This document shows, one piece after another, positions 33,383 through 45,488 of a stretch of DNA of 64,000 nucleotides. Made by a program: the position numbers and the translations under genes. The number at the start of each line of letters is the position of its first letter. Position 1 is the stretch's first letter. A model generated the notes under the pieces. That model saw only the letters and a list, made by a program, of their open reading frames with translations, was not told the DNA's origin and ran no database searches. This DNA is from Hygrocybe punicea (Eukaryota; Basidiomycota; Agaricomycetes; Agaricales; Hygrophoraceae), in contig OY744466.1 in assembly GCA_963556145.1 (NCBI GenBank), positions 5,937,820-6,001,819 on the forward strand, read 5' to 3'.

Positions 33383-36300
33383 TAGGGTATAACATGGGTT
33401 CGGGTTTACCCGAGGGTTCCCTATAACGGGTGCCGTGGTTCCGGGCATACGTTGCCGATTTGGCACCCAGGCAATACTGTACCCGAAATCGCGGTTCTCC
33501 GGGTTTCACGGGTTCCCATGCCTGACTTCGACAATTCCCCATGTTTCATTGCTCTCTGTTGATGGGTCCAATTCATTCAGCATCGTCGACCATGCTGCCC
33601 TCCCACTTCTTGAAATCCCGTCTGCAAATCCCATTCAGTATTCGCTTCGATGTTGTTAGTCGTTGCAACACACTCATGGATCCATCGGGCAGTATTTTTT
33701 TTGATCTGTGGATCAGTCCAATCTCTGTGCATCTAAAGTCTCCTCCTTTTTCTCTATAACCTGTCTTCCATATCTCTTACCCACCATGCCCACCACAAAA
33801 AAGACCCCTTCCAAATCCATGTCTGCTAAACGCGCTCAAAAGAGCATTACTACTACTTCGCTTCACAAGACTCCCTCAACTCACTCGATCTTGTCTACCA
33901 CATCCCAGCCTCCCGATGATCCGATTGAGGTCGATTCCTATACTGAGAAGTCTGACAGTGAGAAGCCCGATAGCCTGGAAGAAGAACTCGGTAAGTGCTC
34001 ACCTTCTGCTGATTAGAGTCTTACGAGCTTCGGATTCAGCTAAAGCAAAACTAACATGGCGCTCGCCAATCTATCAATTCTTCAAAACCGATGTCACCAT
34101 CAAATACGATGACCATAAACGTCTCTACCATTGGTTCCGCTGTGCAGCCTGGGTCTGTAAAGGTGATGGAGGCATACGGCGTTATCAGGACAAGAAGGAC
34201 AAGTCCTCCACCAGAAACCTCAGACATCACGCCGAAAGGTGCTGGGGTCTAGAGGCTGTCCAGAATGTTTCCACTCTGGGTGCAAAGGAAACTTCCTCGA
34301 ACGGTTCCATCTTCGCCTCGTTTGCCAGACAAGGCCAGAAGCCTGTGAACGTCTCTCATCGCTCTCACACGAATGCGGAAGCACGGTACGTTATATTTGT
34401 GGCATATGGGTATCTAACAATTTCCTCTTTAGTGCTCATCTCGTCAAGTGGGTCATGGAGAGCAGGCATCCTGCAAACATCGTGAACGACCCTGAACTCC
34501 AGGAACTCCTTATGGCTGGTCAACCCAAGCTCGAGCTTCCCTCACCGATCACTGTCACATGCAATGTCAAGGCTGCTTTCAAGAGGTGCAAAGATCGCGT
34601 TGCCAAATTACTACAGGTAAAACATCCATTCAGACATATCGCAGCTCACGAATTTCTCAAACAGGACCACCCTGGACGCTTGCATTTTGCCACTGATGCC
34701 TGGACGTCACCGAATCACCGTGCTTTTGTTGCGTGGACTGTCCACCTTGAGCATCAAGGCCACATGCTCGGATTTCTGTTGGACACCATTAAGGTGCCTG
34801 ACTCAGTCTCACACTGGAGCAACATTGGCATGGGAATTCCACAATATGTTGGTTCGTTTTGGGTTGGAGAACAAAGTACGAGCAATATATGAACTTTCTG
34901 CTAACCCGCTGATTTATCATTGCTAGATCCTGACATTCAATGGCGACAATGCCTCCTGCAATGACAAGCAGACCACCTGTCTTGCTGCCAAAGCCAACTC
35001 TTTCGAGGAGTACAATTGAGTTCACTGTTTTAACCATACAGTGCAACTTTCGGCCAAAACACTCATCAAACCTTTCAACGTGGGCCTGGGTTCCGCATCG
35101 CCTCTGGCTTCTGATGAGGAGGGTGAAGATGTTGATGTTCTTGATGTCTACACAGCCATGAATGAGGACCAGGAAGGAGAATCTGATGAAATCCGTGAAG
35201 ACGATGATGATGATGGGGTGGATGAGTTGCAGGAATTGACTGAGCGTGAGCGTGAACAGTTGTTAGAGGACACGGCTGCAGTCCGTGAAACCGTTACCAA
35301 GGTATGTTACCTGCATTTCCAACAAGGACATTATTAACGCCTAGCAGATCCGGAACCTGTCCTTCGCTATCATTCATTCAACTACCATCGCTCTTCCGGC
35401 CTGGCGATCCATCTGCACCACCAAAGGGCTCAAACCCAATCTCATTCCACGTGATGTCGTCACACGCTGGAACTCAACGTATGATATGATGTGCTTTGCC
35501 CTGAGGTATCGCATTGCCATTGATGCTATCACTGCCGACAAGGCACTTAAGCTGCGCAAATATGAGCTTGTGGATGATGATTGGGCAATCATTCAGGATC
35601 TCGTGGCCATCCTCGAGGTGAGGCATTTATCTTATCTATGTAGCGATGTACTCTAATGGTATACAGCTTTACAAAAAGGCGACAATATTCTTCTCAAGTG
35701 ATGTAGCTAGCGTTGCTGCTGTGATTCCGGCCATAGACATGCTCGAAAGTAATCTCAATGCACACACGGGGAAAACATACCATCTGGCAATCCTCGCTGC
35801 CATGAAGTTGGCTCGCAAGAAGATCAATCAGTACTACTCTCTCACAGATCTTTCCAGCGTCTACAGGATCTCTATGGGTGAGTGTTTGGCCTGTTTCTTT
35901 ACTGCTAACTACAATTTCCTTCTCAGTGCTTCATCCTGGTCTAAAGCTCGAGTATTTCCGTCAGCAAGAGTGGGAGGAGGAGTGGATCGAGACTGCCAAA
36001 AACTTAGTTCGAGACGAGTTCAACCGCAATTATTTGAAGAACATTGGTGATCCCAATTCGGCATCCGAGACTGGTGATGTATGTTTGTCACCATTTTATC
36101 GGTCAAGGCTAATGTGTGAAGATGTCAGGGCTCTGGCGGTGATAACGATTTCAGCAATATCTCTGTTAAGAATGTCGCAAGGGCTCGGGATGAGTATGAG
36201 GAATACTTGCATCATCCGGTTGAGAATGTCAAAGACCCACTTGCATGGTGGTATGACAATCATTTCATTTATCCTAACTTATCTAGGATGGCTCTCGACT

Positions 36301-36751
36301 ATCTCAGCACCCCTGCCACATCAATGGCGGTTGAGCGAGTTTTTTCACAGGGTCGTGGTCTTCTCAATTTCACACGAAACCGACTCACCCCTGCATCCAT
36401 TCATGCTAACCTCTGCCTCGGCGACTGGTGCCGCAAAGGCCTTGTGGAGATGGTGGATCTACTGGCAGCAGTCAGGGAGAAGAAGAGGAAACGGGCTGAG
36501 TCTGATGTTGAAGAGACCGAAGAAGCCCCCATAGCATAGATATATTGTCCCACCCCCCATCTTGCAATGAAAACCTGTGGTAATGTCTGCGGTTACCGAG
36601 TTTGATGTTGTTACCGAATTGGAACCGGTTACCTTGAGAACCCATGCTAAATGGGTAAGGTTTGGGTTGAGACCCGTTCCGGGTGCGGTTTCAAAGGGTT
36701 CAGGTCCGGTGTTCTAAAAAGTGACCCAGGGGTTACCCGTGTTATACCCTA
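33383..36751 (+). mobile_element. Second hAT transposon (3.4 kb), perfect 8-bp duplication
   Basis: The left end TAGGGTATAACATGGGTTCG pairs with the reverse complement of the right end (TAGGGTATAACACGGGTAAC). It is flanked by CTACAGCA (33375-33382 and 36752-36759). It lies inside the LINE; removal restores the LINE frame (LYTAVAIPKMSYAANVW). It encodes a plus-strand transposase. Confidence 0.92.
33786..36540 (+). pseudogene. hAT transposase with one nonsense and one frameshift mutation
   Basis: Multi-exon gene from MPTTKKTPSKSMSAKRAQKS to a stop at 36540. It has a BED-like finger (CAAWVC ... STRNLRHHAERCWG), hAT catalytic blocks (GRLHFATDAWTSPNHRAFVA, SHTGATLAWEFHNML, FNGDNASCNDKQT, HCFNHTVQLSAKTL, TRWNSTYDMM) and the C-terminal dimerisation domain (DPLAWWYDNHF, MALDYLSTPATSMAVERVFS, NRLTPASIHANLCLGDW). 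Acidic stretches surround DDDDDG. Breaks: TGA at 35017-35019, where related proteins usually have Arg (a CGA to TGA change is enough), and a frameshift near 34800 between DTIKVP and SHTG. Apart from these it is well preserved, so loss of function looks recent. Confidence 0.85.
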
Positions 36752-36849
36752 CTACAGCAGTGTAGAGCCATTTCAGCAGCTTTGCTGAGAGTCTGCCTTG
36801 AGTTCTAGAGATCCTGCGGAGCATCAGCGTCCATTTGGTAGCATTGGAT

Positions 36850-37545
36850 GTACATCCGCAGCTCAAATCTCAGACCATAACCTAGATACAACCCTTTCGG
36901 GGTTTAAAAAATACATCTAGGTCTAGGTTAATGCAGGTTCGTTAACCGTAGGCCAAATACTAGACCAGATTTTCCCACCATGTATGACGAGTTCTTTGCG
37001 CTTCTCATGGCTGAAGAAGATGACGAGGAGAGTACATTTAATCACCAACAGGCAATAGCTTGTATAAAACGAGAGTGAATGAGAGAGCAAGTGAGTGAGC
37101 GAGTGAGACGAGTGAGTGAGTGAGTGAGAAGAAGTGGGATAGGGAGAATGAGACATGTCTTGGGCATTAATATAGCCCCTGGAGGCGCTAATGGAGAGGT
37201 CTTAAATGAGGGCGCCCATAACGGTAAGGTACGCGATGTCGCTTGAACCTGTTTGAGGTGGCAGGGAGGAGGCAGGGAGGGATGTCGACGACGAGCGCAC
37301 ATGCGGAAAAAAGGCAGGGGGATAGCCAGGCAAAATCGGGACCAATCGGGACCAAAATCGGACATCTGAGCTTAAAATGTAGTTTACAACGGATTTTTAT
37401 TCTGAAGGGGGTGGTAGATAACCCTCTGTAGACTAAGGTTTGGAAACGGTTCACCGATCACTCAAGGACCATTGATGGACCAGCGTTCTGGCTCGGCAAC
37501 TCGGCATATCACATTTTCACTAGGATTTAGGTCTAGAACTCGTTC
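36850..37545. mobile_element. Third insertion in the LINE, type unresolved
   Basis: About 0.7 kb separates two parts of the LINE reverse transcriptase (STALRT and NATKWTLML). It holds a GAGTGAGTGAGC microsatellite (about 37075-37130) and no gene. Exact borders and target duplication could not be fixed by eye. Confidence 0.45.
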
Positions 37546-37714
37546 TAAGCGCTGTGGATGTCCCTCCATTGACGATCACCTTTTTATGGTGTTCTTTCCA
37601 TCTTAGCTCTTGATCAAAGAGTACCCCCAGAAAATGGTGGAATGACGTCGGCTTTATTATGGTGCCTTGCAGTTCCATACTAGGCCGGGTTATGTTCTTT
37701 TTCTGTGAGTAGGG

Positions 37715-38095
37715 ATGGAAAAGGGTATGTCAAGGGTTTTGGCCAAGTCAAAGTCATTGCAAATATGGTGACTTGACATTTGGGAATTTGACCATGACTT
37801 ATTGAGGGAAATTATACATTAGAAGGTACTCTTCAATGTTGCCTATAACATTGTAGACTCAAAACTAAGAGATGTGTTGAAGTTTTTATGTTGTAGCCAA
37901 GGGTATGTAAGGGTACAAGCCCTAGGGTACAAAGTAAGCAAAAACTCGGAGTAGGGGGGGATTGTTTTTGGTCTTTTGGTATTTAAATTGCAAATACATT
38001 GTTCTAATTATCAAAGACAGTTTACAAACACAACTTTCATATGAATAAAGTCCCCCATAAAAGTTCTGGTTTAAACATTCAGTAGATGCAGTCGT
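37715..38095. other. No gene seen
   Basis: About 380 bp of AT-rich sequence with GGGTATGTCAAGGG- and GGGTATGTAAGGG-type partial repeats near its two sides, perhaps the remains of a small inverted-repeat element. No exon signal. Confidence 0.35.
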
Positions 38096-38800
38096 TTCGG
38101 TCAACCCAATTGCAGCAAAAGCTGCGAATGGTAGGTACACATCTCCCAGCTCTTTGCTGGAGGGTAGGTCAACCCGAAGGGCAGCACTTGCTGTGGAAAT
38201 GTGGTGGGGTAGGTTAACCCAGGGACAGCTGTTGCTGATAAATGGCTGCCGGGTGGGGTCAACCCACTGTCAGCAATACCATTGGGCAGGTTAACCCATT
38301 GCAGCAAGTCCTGGATGATTGGGTTGACTGGGGTCCAGCACTTGCTGTAGCACTGGGTTGACCTGGGACCAGCACTCGCTGCTGGGTAGGTTGACCAAGA
38401 TCCAGCTCTTGCTGCAGCGCAGGGTTGACCGGGGTCCAGCACTTGCTGCAGGATTGGGTCGACCAGGGTCCAGCACTTGCTGTAGCACTCGGTTAACCCG
38501 GGACCAGCTCATGCTGCAGGCTAGGTTGACCAGGATCCAGCTCTTGCTGCAGCACTGGGTTGACCAGGGTCCAGCACTTGCTGCAGGATTGGGTCAACCA
38601 GCGTCCAGCACTTGCTGTAGCACCGGGTTGACCCAGGACCAGCACTTGCTGCAGGCTAGGTTGACCAGGATCCAGCTCTTGCTGCAGCACTGGGTTGACC
38701 CGTTTCCAGGACTTGCTGCAGGATTGGGTTGACCGGGGTCCAGCTCTTGCTGCAGCACTGGGTCAACTCCCGGTCACATCTTCCCACAGTATTGGGTCAC
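38096..38800. repeat. 34-bp minisatellite (about 20 copies)
   Basis: The unit resembles GGGTTGACCAGGGTCCAGCA followed by CTTGCTGCAGGATT. Copies vary by point changes and short indels. Open frames across it are by-products. Confidence 0.9.
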
Positions 38801-39027
38801 CCCATGTATTGCACTTCCTGCAGCAATGTGTCCACCAGTCCCATTCACAAAAATGCAAAGTTATTTATGGGGTATCACTGAATCATCCTATTTACAATAC
38901 ATCTGGTATGAAAACTCCTGAACAAGTCCTCATTGGGGTATCACATGCATCCACCACACATTCAGAAACCATCCTACTTCCTCCTTTTCCTAATGCTGAT
39001 CTTCAGAAATCATTATCAACCCAAATT

Positions 39028-41455
39028 TTAGGTCACATACCTTTTCACCTTCACCAAATCTTCTCCTCCACTCTCAACCTCACTATGTTTCCTCTTGCCT
39101 CCACCCACTGCTATCATCTGATCCATCACCCAAGAAACATCATCCACCACCTCCCCAAATAACTTCTGCTGTGCACATGTCTTCAATGCAACATCCCAGG
39201 ATGCAAGACTGACCACAATATTGAAAAAGCCATTAATGCTTCCTTTTCGCAAGTCCTCCCACTCCTCTCTGTCATCCACCGCACGAGACCATTTCCCACT
39301 TTTCTGTATACGTGATTTCGGCTGCAAACCAGTCCACCACTTCTTCCACGAGGCTACATATGCCGGCAAGTCAACAATCACAGGCAAACCTTTACGCCCA
39401 CTATTGATCCAACGACCAATGACTTCCGGGCGACTAGTCGAGGACAATGCCATCATTTTCCCCTACAACGGATTAGTTTGGACAGTATATAAGATCCAAT
39501 CACATACCTGCCCCACTGGAAAACCCAGGACCATCTCAAACTTACGAAATTTCTCAACAATCTCCTTAAATCCTTCCGGTCCCTCAACGGCTTCCAACCG
39601 CTCAATCTGCTTCTGCAGCCATTCAGGTACTGACTTCTCGCCAGGGGCAGCAACCGCAGCAAGCACAGAGACAGTCTCTTCTGAGCCTTGTTTGGTCTCA
39701 CCCTCGATATTTAACTCTTTCTCCCGATTGACCTGTACAAGCCCAATCAATGTTTGCACTCTCTGAACAACCGGAATGCACCTCCGAAACACTCTCCACC
39801 AATTGATCCTCCAATGTTTTCTTCACCACCTTTTTCTTCTTCACCTTCGCATTGCCCTCATTTTGTCCATTCATATCTTTCACCAGCTCTTCGTACGCTT
39901 TCTGGGCATCCTTCAGTAACATCTTATTTCTCTCAATATTCTCCCGCTTCTCCCGCTCATATTCAGACTCGGCCATCGGAGCTCCGAAAGTCCCACTGAT
40001 TTCCCCACCAGGGCCCTCATCTTCCGAGTTGTCAATAATGTCAGCCGAAATATAGCGGCCTTTGCCTTTGCCACCAGTAGAAAGGTTTTGGCGAAGAGCC
40101 ATGGAGGCTTTCGAGCTGTCAACCATGACCTGGGAACTAACTTAGCAAAGACAGCGCAGTCGAAACGTGCATATGTACATTACTGGTACCAGCTGCCGGC
40201 TTGCTTTGGCGAGGGGTGATGGATGCATTGGGCTCGGAGCCGTCATCGTTGACCTGGAAAGTGAGTTAGCAGCTGCAGCACAGACTCAAAAAGTAGATAT
40301 TTACATTACCAGCACCATAATTTGCGAGACCCTCGGTTCCCGGAAGGGCGCAGGACATGCGGACTGAATTGGCTATTGGATCCATTACGAGTTGAACTAG
40401 AAGTAAGGCACTGATGTTACTCACAAAAACAACGAGACGCAAAGTCATTGAAGGGCTTCCGAACATGATTGGCGAAGTCCTTATAGGCAACCCCAAAGTC
40501 GTGGCCATGAGCCGACTTTCCTTTGTGGAATCTTATCACACAAAGTAACGGTCAGTCTGCAAACAGGAGAGCTAGGGACCGTTACTGACTCGAACAAAGC
40601 AATATTCCCGCCTTGGCACGGTTCTGGACCGGCAAACAAGGCCGTTCCAATCAAGCCCGTTTTGATGTAAATCTCCTCTAACAACTTTGTCATCGTATAA
40701 CTGAGGGAATCAACGCCGCTGTTCATGGATGCATAAGTGGATGGTTGACAACAGGGCCATGAGTGTATGCGTATGTTTGATACTGCTGGGCGTTTTTGAT
40801 CCTCTCACGCTCCTGTTGATCAAGCCCGTCGTCATCTCCAACCTCGGTTGACTCTTCATTTCCCAGCCTCTCACGCTCTTCCTCGACCCTTTGTTTGAAA
40901 TCCGTGGCCTCTAGCAAGAACAACTCTTGGGTCACGATGTTCTGGAACTTGAGTGTAGGGGGTGGGATCGGGTCTTTCTGGTCATGGTCAGGGTTTTCCG
41001 CCAGGTAATGTCTCTTCCAACAATCGTTCACGATGTCCTTGAGCTTAGAATCATAGTATAGCTTAGAATAAGCTTGCCAGGTCGTCAACTTGCGAGGCTT
41101 TTTGGTGCGGAGATCCAGAAGCCCGCGCCGCCCCTCTCCTGACGATGCACTCGTGCGACTGTGATTTTTAAACCAATCCTTTACTTGCTGGTGCCGGCAA
41201 TTTGGTGAGTTGCAATACTATCAACTATTTCTGCTTACTTACCACTCTCTTCTTTTTCATCACCGCCTCTCCTCCTTCTGCATCACCAATCGGCCACTTC
41301 TCGAACCAACCCTTGAAAACGCTAGCCCAGAAGTCCGAGGGGGAGTCGCTGCTTCGGGATGCCACAAAGGATGGCAACTGAGAGGTGAGCCACTCCTTCT
41401 GCTCATTGGTAGTCCATGCTTTCTGACCCCCTTTGCTCTTTTCGCCTGTCGACAT
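39028..41455 (-). pseudogene. Multi-copy agaricomycete family gene, probably one frameshift
   Basis: Exon chain from ATG 41455: 41455-41243 (MSTGEKSKGGQKAWTTNEQK ... FWASVFKGWFEKWP), 41187 down to about 40790 (QVKDWFKNHSR, LTTWQAYSKLYYDSKLKDIV), then SLSYTMTKLLEEIYIKTG with FAGPEPCQGGNIALFE, then FHKGKSAHGHDF, QLVMDPIANSVRM, two similar exons (VNDDGSEPNASITPRQS and VMVDSSKASMALRQNLS), a Lys-rich coiled-coil-like part, VQVNREKELN ... WLQKQIERLE, and a last exon ending at 39028 (PEVIGRWINSGRKG, SWKKWWTGLQP, GSINGFFNIVVSLASW). From memory this is a family very abundant in agaricomycete genomes; its function is unknown to me. Most junctions are clean, but between LVESVSEV and the VQRVQTL part (about 39790) the frame changes without a plausible intron. 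It lies on the strand opposite to the nearby KDZ gene. Confidence 0.6.
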
Positions 41456-41687
41456 GAACGTCCGGTTTGACAGAGGTTAGCACAGCCGTCATCAACTGCC
41501 AATTTGTACCTGTAGAGTACCTATCGCAGCTTATTTCACACTCATAAACAATTTCACCCCTTTAAAAATGTCTTTGTCAACGATTATGATCTGAATCATT
41601 ACATAAGGATTACATAGTTAACATGGAAATGTGGGCTTCAACCATGGCTATTCCGGCCAGAAGTGTGGATATAAGATCAAGTGCCTG

Positions 41688-42349
41688 TCAAAAAATATCC
41701 CTCCAGACCCTCTCATCATTTGGCAGCCGGCTACATGCAATCCCTTCCAAGTCCCGCAGCAGCGCCTTTCCCACATTGCTGTGAGACTGCCAATTCTGTA
41801 TTAGGAGCTCGATGGTTCCATGTAGTTCGGCCTCCTGAATCTCGGCGGCAAAAGCCGTAGGCCAACCGAAAACTGGGCCCCTGGCGCTTGTCCATTCCCA
41901 GACCATTGCACGGGTATCCGCGACGATTTCCACCGCAGAAATATTTGATGGAGGAGAATTTGGTTGCGATGGCGGGATATCAGCGGGTATACTGGCCAGG
42001 CTATTCGTGCCGGTCGTTGGCGCAGAGTCTCTGCCTAGGCGCTGTGACGAAAGCAAGCTGTGAAAAAATATTACCCTAGTTACCACGTAGGCATGTCACA
42101 GATAAACTTACTTGCCCTTCAGTGCCTTCCGTTCCAGCCGCCATCTGAAATTAGAAACAAGACAAATGGTCAATAATAATAAGCTCAATTCAGAGGTTAG
42201 AACTCACTTTGCCGTGCATAGGTGGTCCTTCTCGCGGATGCGAGTGAGATTCCTGTCATTCAGTCGAAAAATGACAGGGTGTTAAGAGAAACGAGGCATA
42301 CCTTGCTCGATAACGTTGATCCTTGGTTAGCTTCTGAGAAGGCATGTTG
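41688..42349 (-). CDS. Small multi-exon gene, family companion of the preceding gene
   Basis: Exons from ATG 42349: MPSQKLTKDQRYRAR, NLTRIREKDHLCTAK and WRLERKALKGK, each spliced by short introns, then a larger exon (about 42058-41688) with VWEWTSARGPVFGW, AFAAEIQEAELHGTIELLIQ and RALLRDL-like LLRDLEGIACSRL. The junction into the last exon did not keep frame in my model, so either I have the wrong splice site or the gene is mutated. Family not identified with certainty; the layout resembles genes that accompany the family above in other agaricomycetes. It is divergent from the KDZ gene starting at 42694, with about 345 bp between them. Confidence 0.45.
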
Positions 42350-42693
42350 AACGAGGTTGGGGCGGGAGGTTGCGAGGTTAGAGTGGAGGGGGAGTGGATG
42401 GCGAGGACAACTGATGGCGTGGGTGGAGAGAGGACGCGTCCGTGAATCCGCAAAGGCTTGCTGTAACAAATGAGTTAGTGAACGGTATACTAGATGTGAA
42501 CACTCGGAGTAGAGTGGTCAGGGATACAGATGCAATAGGTTAGTAGAGGACTCACGATTGATATTCGGTATCGCAGCAGTCGTGAGGTTTGAGACTTGAT
42601 GGATGGTAAGGCCTAAGGTCCGAAAGAGGTACCTGACCAAGCGTTGATTTCAAACAGTCTGACTGTCCCACCTACTACCTTATCGCAAGTCAT

Positions 42694-45488
42694 CGATGGC
42701 TGGTAAGCGCAAGAATCCTGACACACCAGTAGCCCGTGTGACTCGCCCACATTCCCAACTCCTTCCTCGCAATTGATCAGTGTCCATCCACACCACAGCC
42801 GCGGGCCGACTTGGTCAGACTACTTCTTTCCTGCCAATCGCAGACCCACCTTCGCCTCCAGCAGGCTCTAGTAATTTATCTGCGCACTCTATCCTGTCGA
42901 CAGACGACTTCCCAGACCTGACAGCCCATTCGGCACTGGAGGATGATGCTGATCGTGAGGACCAAGCAAGTCAGTCAGACGAGGATGACACGAGTTTGGA
43001 CGACTCACCTCTGCAAGAATGGGCCCGACTTCATCGCGACTCCTACTTGGATGAGATGATCCGGCACGAAGGAAGGGCCGGAGCTAATTTGTGTGGCGAA
43101 AAATGTGGGCGTGAAGGTGTCTATAAATGCAAGGATTGTTTCGGATTCCAGCTATTCTGCTGTGGTTGTTTCACCAAAAAACACTCACACTTACCTCTGC
43201 ATCGCGTTCTGGTATGTCCCTGCTGTCATATTGCCTGCCACTTGTTGATTCTGATGAATTGTGCAGCGTTGGAATGGTGGCCATTTCGACGACGTCCGGC
43301 TTCAAACCCTCGGTATCAAGATGCATCTCGGTCACTGCGGTGATCCTTGCCCTATCCCTGGCGATGCAATCGACGGTTTCACCATGATCGACATAACGGC
43401 ATTCACAGCGTTGACATCCAGTTCCGCGGTTGCTACGGAACGGCAGGAGGTTCTCACAACCGCATCCAACTGCTCTGCGCTGGCCTACTACCACCAACTC
43501 ACACGCACCCGACCAGTGCTTTTACGTTTGATGTTCTCGACTCATTTCACCTTTTGACATTGCAAGGCAAGACGTCGGCATACGACTTTTATCTCTCAAT
43601 TGCACATAAGTCAGATAACACTGGCCTTTTTGATACGAAGGTGTGTTTATCCTTCTCGAGTATTACCCTGTACTTATATTAAGACATTTAGGCTCGCTAC
43701 AAACAATTTCTGACAGCCATCCAAATGTGGCGCCACCTCAAGCTACTCAAGCGGGCTGGGCATGCCCACGATCCCCTCGGGGTGGCAGCTACAAAGCCTG
43801 GTGATTGCGCTGTTGAATGTCCAGCATGCCCACACCCCAATCGAAATCTCCCACAGGGATGGGAGAATGCTCCGCCTGGGATTCGGTGAGTTAACAACCT
43901 AACCTTCCAGCTTCCACCGTCACTGACTAACTCTTCTATCAGATGGATTTATTGCCTAATCCTCACGCTGGATGTGAATTTCCGCCTTAAACTCAAGGAC
44001 AAGCAAGTTAAAAATGACCCGCCTCTTGGAGATGGATGGGCTCACTGGGTGGAACAGAAGCCGTACATGGACTGTATTCAGAAGTATGGCCATCAGGAGG
44101 AGGTAACATTTCAAATGTGAATCATTACTTATCTGAATATTGTCATAACAGCCGAACCTCTGTGAATCCGAATTACATGCGGTAGATCATGCAAACACGA
44201 AGTTTTCGAAGGGCTACAAGGCCACTGGCATTGGTGGTGCCATCTGTGCACGTCATTGCCTTGTTCGGAAGAATGGGTTGGGTGATCTGCAGAAGGGTGA
44301 ACGGTATGTCAACTTTCCCCTTATCCATGCTTATTTAATGGCACAATTGTAGCTATGCAAATATGGACTTCATTGCGTGGTCATCCCTGGTTGGATTTCT
44401 TATCGTACTCCTTACATTTTCATATGATATTGCCTGCCAATGGTCACGAAACCTCAAGAGATGTGTCGGGCAGCTTCCACCATGGATGCAGCCTCCACCT
44501 GCTCTGGTCAATAGTCTCAAGTTTGTGATACCAAAATTTCACATCTATGGTCATGGAACTCAATGTCAGATGCGATTCTCTTTAAACTTCCTTCGTTATT
44601 CCGCATGGACCAATGGAGAGGAGCCAGAGAGGTGGTGGGCGCACATCAATCCTGTTAGCATGAGTACAAAAGAGATGGGGGCTGGTGCTCGACATGATAC
44701 TATTGATGACCATGCAGCTGCGTGGAATTGGAGAAAGATTACAAATTTTGGTATGAAAATGGGAATCATCTTGATTGAAATTCTAATTGCTAAACATTTA
44801 TTATAGGAAAGTCACTCTTGATGCAGCTTCAGCAAACATTTAAGATGAAGCTCAAGAAGGAGGCTGCACATGCTCGTTTTACAGCAGGGTTTGCCACGGA
44901 AGTGGTTGAAAAATGGACTGCCATGGTAGATGCTTGGGATTCAGATCCCCAAAATCCTAATCCTTATGAAGAGGTTGGAAAAGGTGAGTCACCTATGCAA
45001 GTAGAAATAATATACTCACTTATTAAATGGTTTCAGCTTCGACTCTTGCCCAGGTGAGGCTTGAGCTGGCAGAAGAGGAGCTGGAGAACTCCAAGAAAGG
45101 ATTGATGCCCATTCATGATGTTTCACCGAACATTTTTCTGCAGACTGGCTTGGAGCTTGAAGAACACCAGTAAGTGGCTTGATTCAACATGAAAATTAAT
45201 GGTGGAATTAGACGTCTGCTTAAACGACAAGTATGCTCCAGAATGACATCTTTGCAAATTGCTGCTTTGCAAGAGAAACGGACTATTCTGCAACGGCGAA
45301 TAACCAGATGGCAGGAGATTCAGTCAGTCTACATGCCAGGTGTTTTTGGGCTGCAAGGGAGGCAGAGAGTGGCTGAGGGTGAGGTTTCACATCCTGAAGT
45401 CATGCCACTTTGCTTGCCTTCTGGATTTCCGGTTGGTCATGGTCTCCCAGAGAATTTGGTTGACATGGCACTTCAGTCAACCACCTAG
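42694..45488 (+). pseudogene. KDZ transposase (CxC2-type)
   Basis: Starts MAGKRKNPDTPVARVTRPH; continues after a frame change as SIHTTAAGRLGQTTSF. The CxC2 cysteine module is clear: CGEKCGREGVYKCKDCFGFQ and FCCGCFTKKH ... LPLHR, then after an intron RWNGGHFDDVRLQTLGI and HLGHCGDPCP. One missing base at about 43390-43400 (DITAF instead of the expected D-I-N-G-I-H-S-V-D) shifts frame. Further exons: QGKTSAYDFYLSI, WRHLKLLKRAGHAHDP, ECPACPHPNRNLPQGWENA, then the catalytic core with TFSYDIACQW, PKFHIYGHGTQCQMRFS and NGEEPERWWAHINP (acidic residues at the expected places), and a coiled-coil C-terminal part ending at 45488. About nine short introns. It differs in type from the CxC1 copy at 23527. 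I could not find its terminal repeats. Confidence 0.8.

Larger units (their letters stand above)
30967..37714 (-). mobile_element. 5'-truncated LINE (non-LTR retrotransposon) carrying three later insertions
   Basis: The T-run at about 30967-30982 is the poly(A) tail of a minus-oriented LINE. Minus-strand coding pieces: end of the reverse transcriptase (37714-37545, KPTSFHHFLGVLFDQELRWK); a thumb-like part (about 36850-36760, TKWTLMLRRISRTQGRLSAK) running into 33374-32605 (VAIPKMSYAANVWYTPLH ...); an RNase H domain (KVYTDGSNIDGG, AEIVGTMLVL, ISIYIDSQAML; then after the 601-bp insertion QTLKKRPGGWHIQIMINWIS with GNEKADREAK); and a C-terminal zinc-binding region (CMECGEGIETIHHFIFEC, about 31366-31686). 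ORF1 and most of the reverse transcriptase are missing. Insertions: 31999-32599, 33383-36751 and about 36850-37545. Confidence 0.85.

Noticed and set aside
38096..38800. Frames with repeated Gln-Val-Leu-Asp-Pro-Gly peptides
   Set aside because: They are translations of a 34-bp minisatellite and are open on both strands.
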